Assembly: GCA_948567375.1 (NCBI GenBank)
Contig: OX419758.1
Location: forward strand, 23,379,001-23,443,000
DNA: 64,000 bases
Origin: Lunularia cruciata
Taxonomy: Eukaryota > Streptophyta > Marchantiopsida > Lunulariales > Lunulariaceae
Direction: 5' to 3'
Positions within the stretch are counted from its first letter, which is position 1; every line of letters starts with the position of its first letter. Position numbers and translations under genes: made by a program. This document shows, piece after piece, positions 61,932 through 64,000 of the stretch. The notes below the pieces were generated by a model. It was not told where the DNA came from. It saw only the letters and a list, made by a program, of their open reading frames with translations, and made no database searches.

Positions 61932-63977
61932 ATGGGATCTTTGGCAGAGATACCAGACTTCCTGCATTATCCGGATGCTCGAAGGGACGAGTCTGTTGTA
62001 GAGATTTATCATGGCACTCCGATTGCTGATCCTTATCGCTGGTAAGATTAAACACATTCCGTACCCTTGTGAAAACCAGTGAAACTTAAGTGCTTTCGTG
62101 ATGTACTACTCAAGTGTGCTCGATGGATGACTGAGGTCAAGTGCTACTTGATTCGGTCAACGGTGGTGACTGACGTATCGACGCAACAGACAATTGTCAG
62201 TCCTGTGGAGCCGCGGCGATGCTGGTCTGCAAGGATCTCACATGAAATCTGCCTGATCCTTTGAAGGGTTTAGCAAGAACCGTGCCTTGAACAAACCGTT
62301 CATCTGAAGCATCATTCAATTGTCAACTGGTTATCACACTTTCTTTTCGCCTCCTTATTCTTAAGCCATTAGTGACCTTTTTGATCATAGAGTTGGCTCC
62401 TTTCTGGCAAAAGCCTCTTATCACTCAAATCAGGAGGGTATTTGGCGGGCAGCAAAAGTGAGGATTTTACAGTTGTAGTCAGGGTGCAGTTCACATATTC
62501 CTAAAAGATGTGCCGGATTAGAACCCATGCTCTAAAGACTGTATGGACGCTTCTGGAAGGAGGCATTACGTGGTTGTTGTTATATTTCATCTGTCTTTGC
62601 ACACGATAATTTTATTTTGCAACACCTGTTTTGAAGTTGTGAACAACTGGAGAGTTCCTCTGCCTATCTCCTAGTTCTTCAGATATCCGAATATCCAACT
62701 TCTCAAGCTAGTGAACCACTCTTTGGGTGTGTTTCACCACAATAAGTTCTGGCAATCTTAGGCCTGCACGTGAACTGTGATCTAGGGTCATTTGTGTATC
62801 ACTTTCGTCTTGCAGCATACACACTTATGAAACATTGGCTGTTCCGCGTCCTCATGTCAATTACATGTTCTTGTCATCGGAAATCTTTTTTTTTTGAGAT
62901 ACTGTTTCTTGGTCAGGTTGGAAGACCCTGAGTCAAAAGAAACGAAGGACTTCGTGGATCAGCAAATGAAGTTGACCACATCTGTCCTTGACAACTGTAA
63001 GTCGAAAGAAAAGCTGAAGGAGCGCATCACAAGTCTTTACGATTACCCCAAGTACGACTGTCCGTGTAAACGAGGAGACAAGTACTTCTACCTTCACAAC
63101 ACCGGGTTGCAACCGCAGAGCGTTCTCTACATACAGGTTAGTCCAAACCTCAGTAAAATACGATCTCTGTTGTTCAGGTTGAAAAGCAGCTCAGACGGAT
63201 AATGTTCCCTGCTGTGTATTATAAACTTTTTAACAGACCCATTTCCCCATTTATTCATTATAATTTTCATCGCTTGGACCGTACGAATATTCAATCTCAG
63301 TATTGTAAATTTATAACTCCTTTGGCGATAAACATAATCTCTGTGTATATATACGCTGGATACTCAAAATCTTTGTTCAGTATTTTGTTACCTTAACCCA
63401 TGAATCGAGGATCCGGATCTACTCTTACTTAACTTGAAGCTGCATAGACCGAGATAAGTAAGGTGCCTAAGTAAGGTGCCTACAGTCCAGAGTAATTAAC
63501 AGGATTCAAATGTTTTGCGGCTGGTCTCTCAAAACTGGAAGGGGTATATTAATAAATACTCGAGTTTCTGATATATGATATATATGATGGGTGTAATTGC
63601 AGGACAGTCTGGAGTCAGAGGCCCAAGTTTTACTAGATCCCAATACTTTGAGTGAAGATGGAACTGTATCGCTTTCCTTATCTGTATTCAGTGAAGACGC
63701 GAAATATCTAGCCTGTGGAATCAGTGCAAGTGGTAGTGATTGGATGAACATCAAATACATGCGAGTTGCTGACAAAGAATTTGAATCAGATGTCCTTTCA
63801 TGGGTAAGTTCAGTACCCAGGTAGACCTACTTAGTCGGAGCCGCCGTCCACCTTTTCTTCAATTGCTTTACTAATTAGCTCACCCTGATGACCTGTAATA
63901 TACCAGGTCAAGTTTTCATCCATCAATTGGACACATGATCAGAAAGGCTTTTTCTACAGCAGATATCCGGCACCAAA
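61932..63977 (+). CDS. Prolyl oligopeptidase, first four exons (truncated by window end)
   Basis: Serine peptidase of family S9A that cuts short peptides after proline, normally cytosolic. Exons 61932-62041, 62917-63136, 63603-63803 and 63907-63977 have consistent phases and GT-AG borders and encode residues 1-200. The ATG at 61932 (context accATGG) opens [19 protein letters not shown]. The hallmark [19 protein letters not shown] spans exons 1-2. Then follow [54 protein letters not shown] and, in exon 4, [19 protein letters not shown], all typical of the N-terminal cap and start of the seven-bladed propeller. The catalytic Ser, Asp and His lie in the missing C-terminal half. Introns are 875, 466 and 103 nt. 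The frame is also open upstream of the ATG (to about 61827) without another ATG. Confidence 0.95.
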
Positions 63978-64000
63978 GTACGTTAATTTTCTGAGCCGTG

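Overview
The window is nuclear DNA of a land plant. The evidence is spliceosomal GT-AG introns, a plant-type 60S ribosomal protein gene with a telo-box upstream, a plant-only malate/anion channel family (ALMT), and Ty3/gypsy and LINE-like retroelement remains. Compact genes with short to medium introns in mixed-composition DNA, next to a long AT-rich repeat block, suggest a seed-free plant such as a moss. That last step is inference; the species cannot be read from the sequence.

Left gene island (about 1-17.5 kb). The first 3.2 kb holds no recognisable gene. RPL8/uL2 (two exons, minus strand, 3248-4370) stands head to head with a six-exon gene for a 365-residue acidic, C2H2 zinc-finger, basic-tailed protein (plus strand, 4818-8777). 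Only 447 bp separate the two start codons, with a telo-box on the RPL8 side. The 1.77-kb third intron of the zinc-finger gene holds a tandem family of about six related units (6361-7450). They carry box C (GTGATGA) and box D (CTGA) motifs, an internal CTGA, and an internal hairpin that is rebuilt with different bases in different copies. I read this as an intron-encoded C/D-box snoRNA-like array of unknown target; it is the most interesting object in the window. After a gene-free stretch comes a complete four-exon ALMT-family gene (minus strand, 11171-15018, 569 residues).

Middle block (about 17.5-58.1 kb). This is markedly AT-rich and has no intact gene that I can support. It contains a decayed LINE-like reverse transcriptase (21.44-22.4 kb, minus), a decayed Ty3/gypsy element with matching LTR starts (29,555 and 34,338) and a large internal deletion, several broken unrecognised reading frames, short dispersed and tandem repeats, and striking foldbacks (26,658-26,697 and a near-perfect 31-bp palindrome at 53,196-53,226). 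A patch near 51.65-52.8 kb looks more like the flanks than like the block.

Right island (58.1-64 kb). Two unrecognised reading frames are followed by the first four exons of a prolyl oligopeptidase gene (plus strand, from 61,932), which runs off the window end.

The clearest functional theme is ribosome production: a ribosomal protein gene and a probable nuclear, nucleic-acid-binding protein gene share an intergenic promoter region, and the latter carries the snoRNA-like array in an intron.
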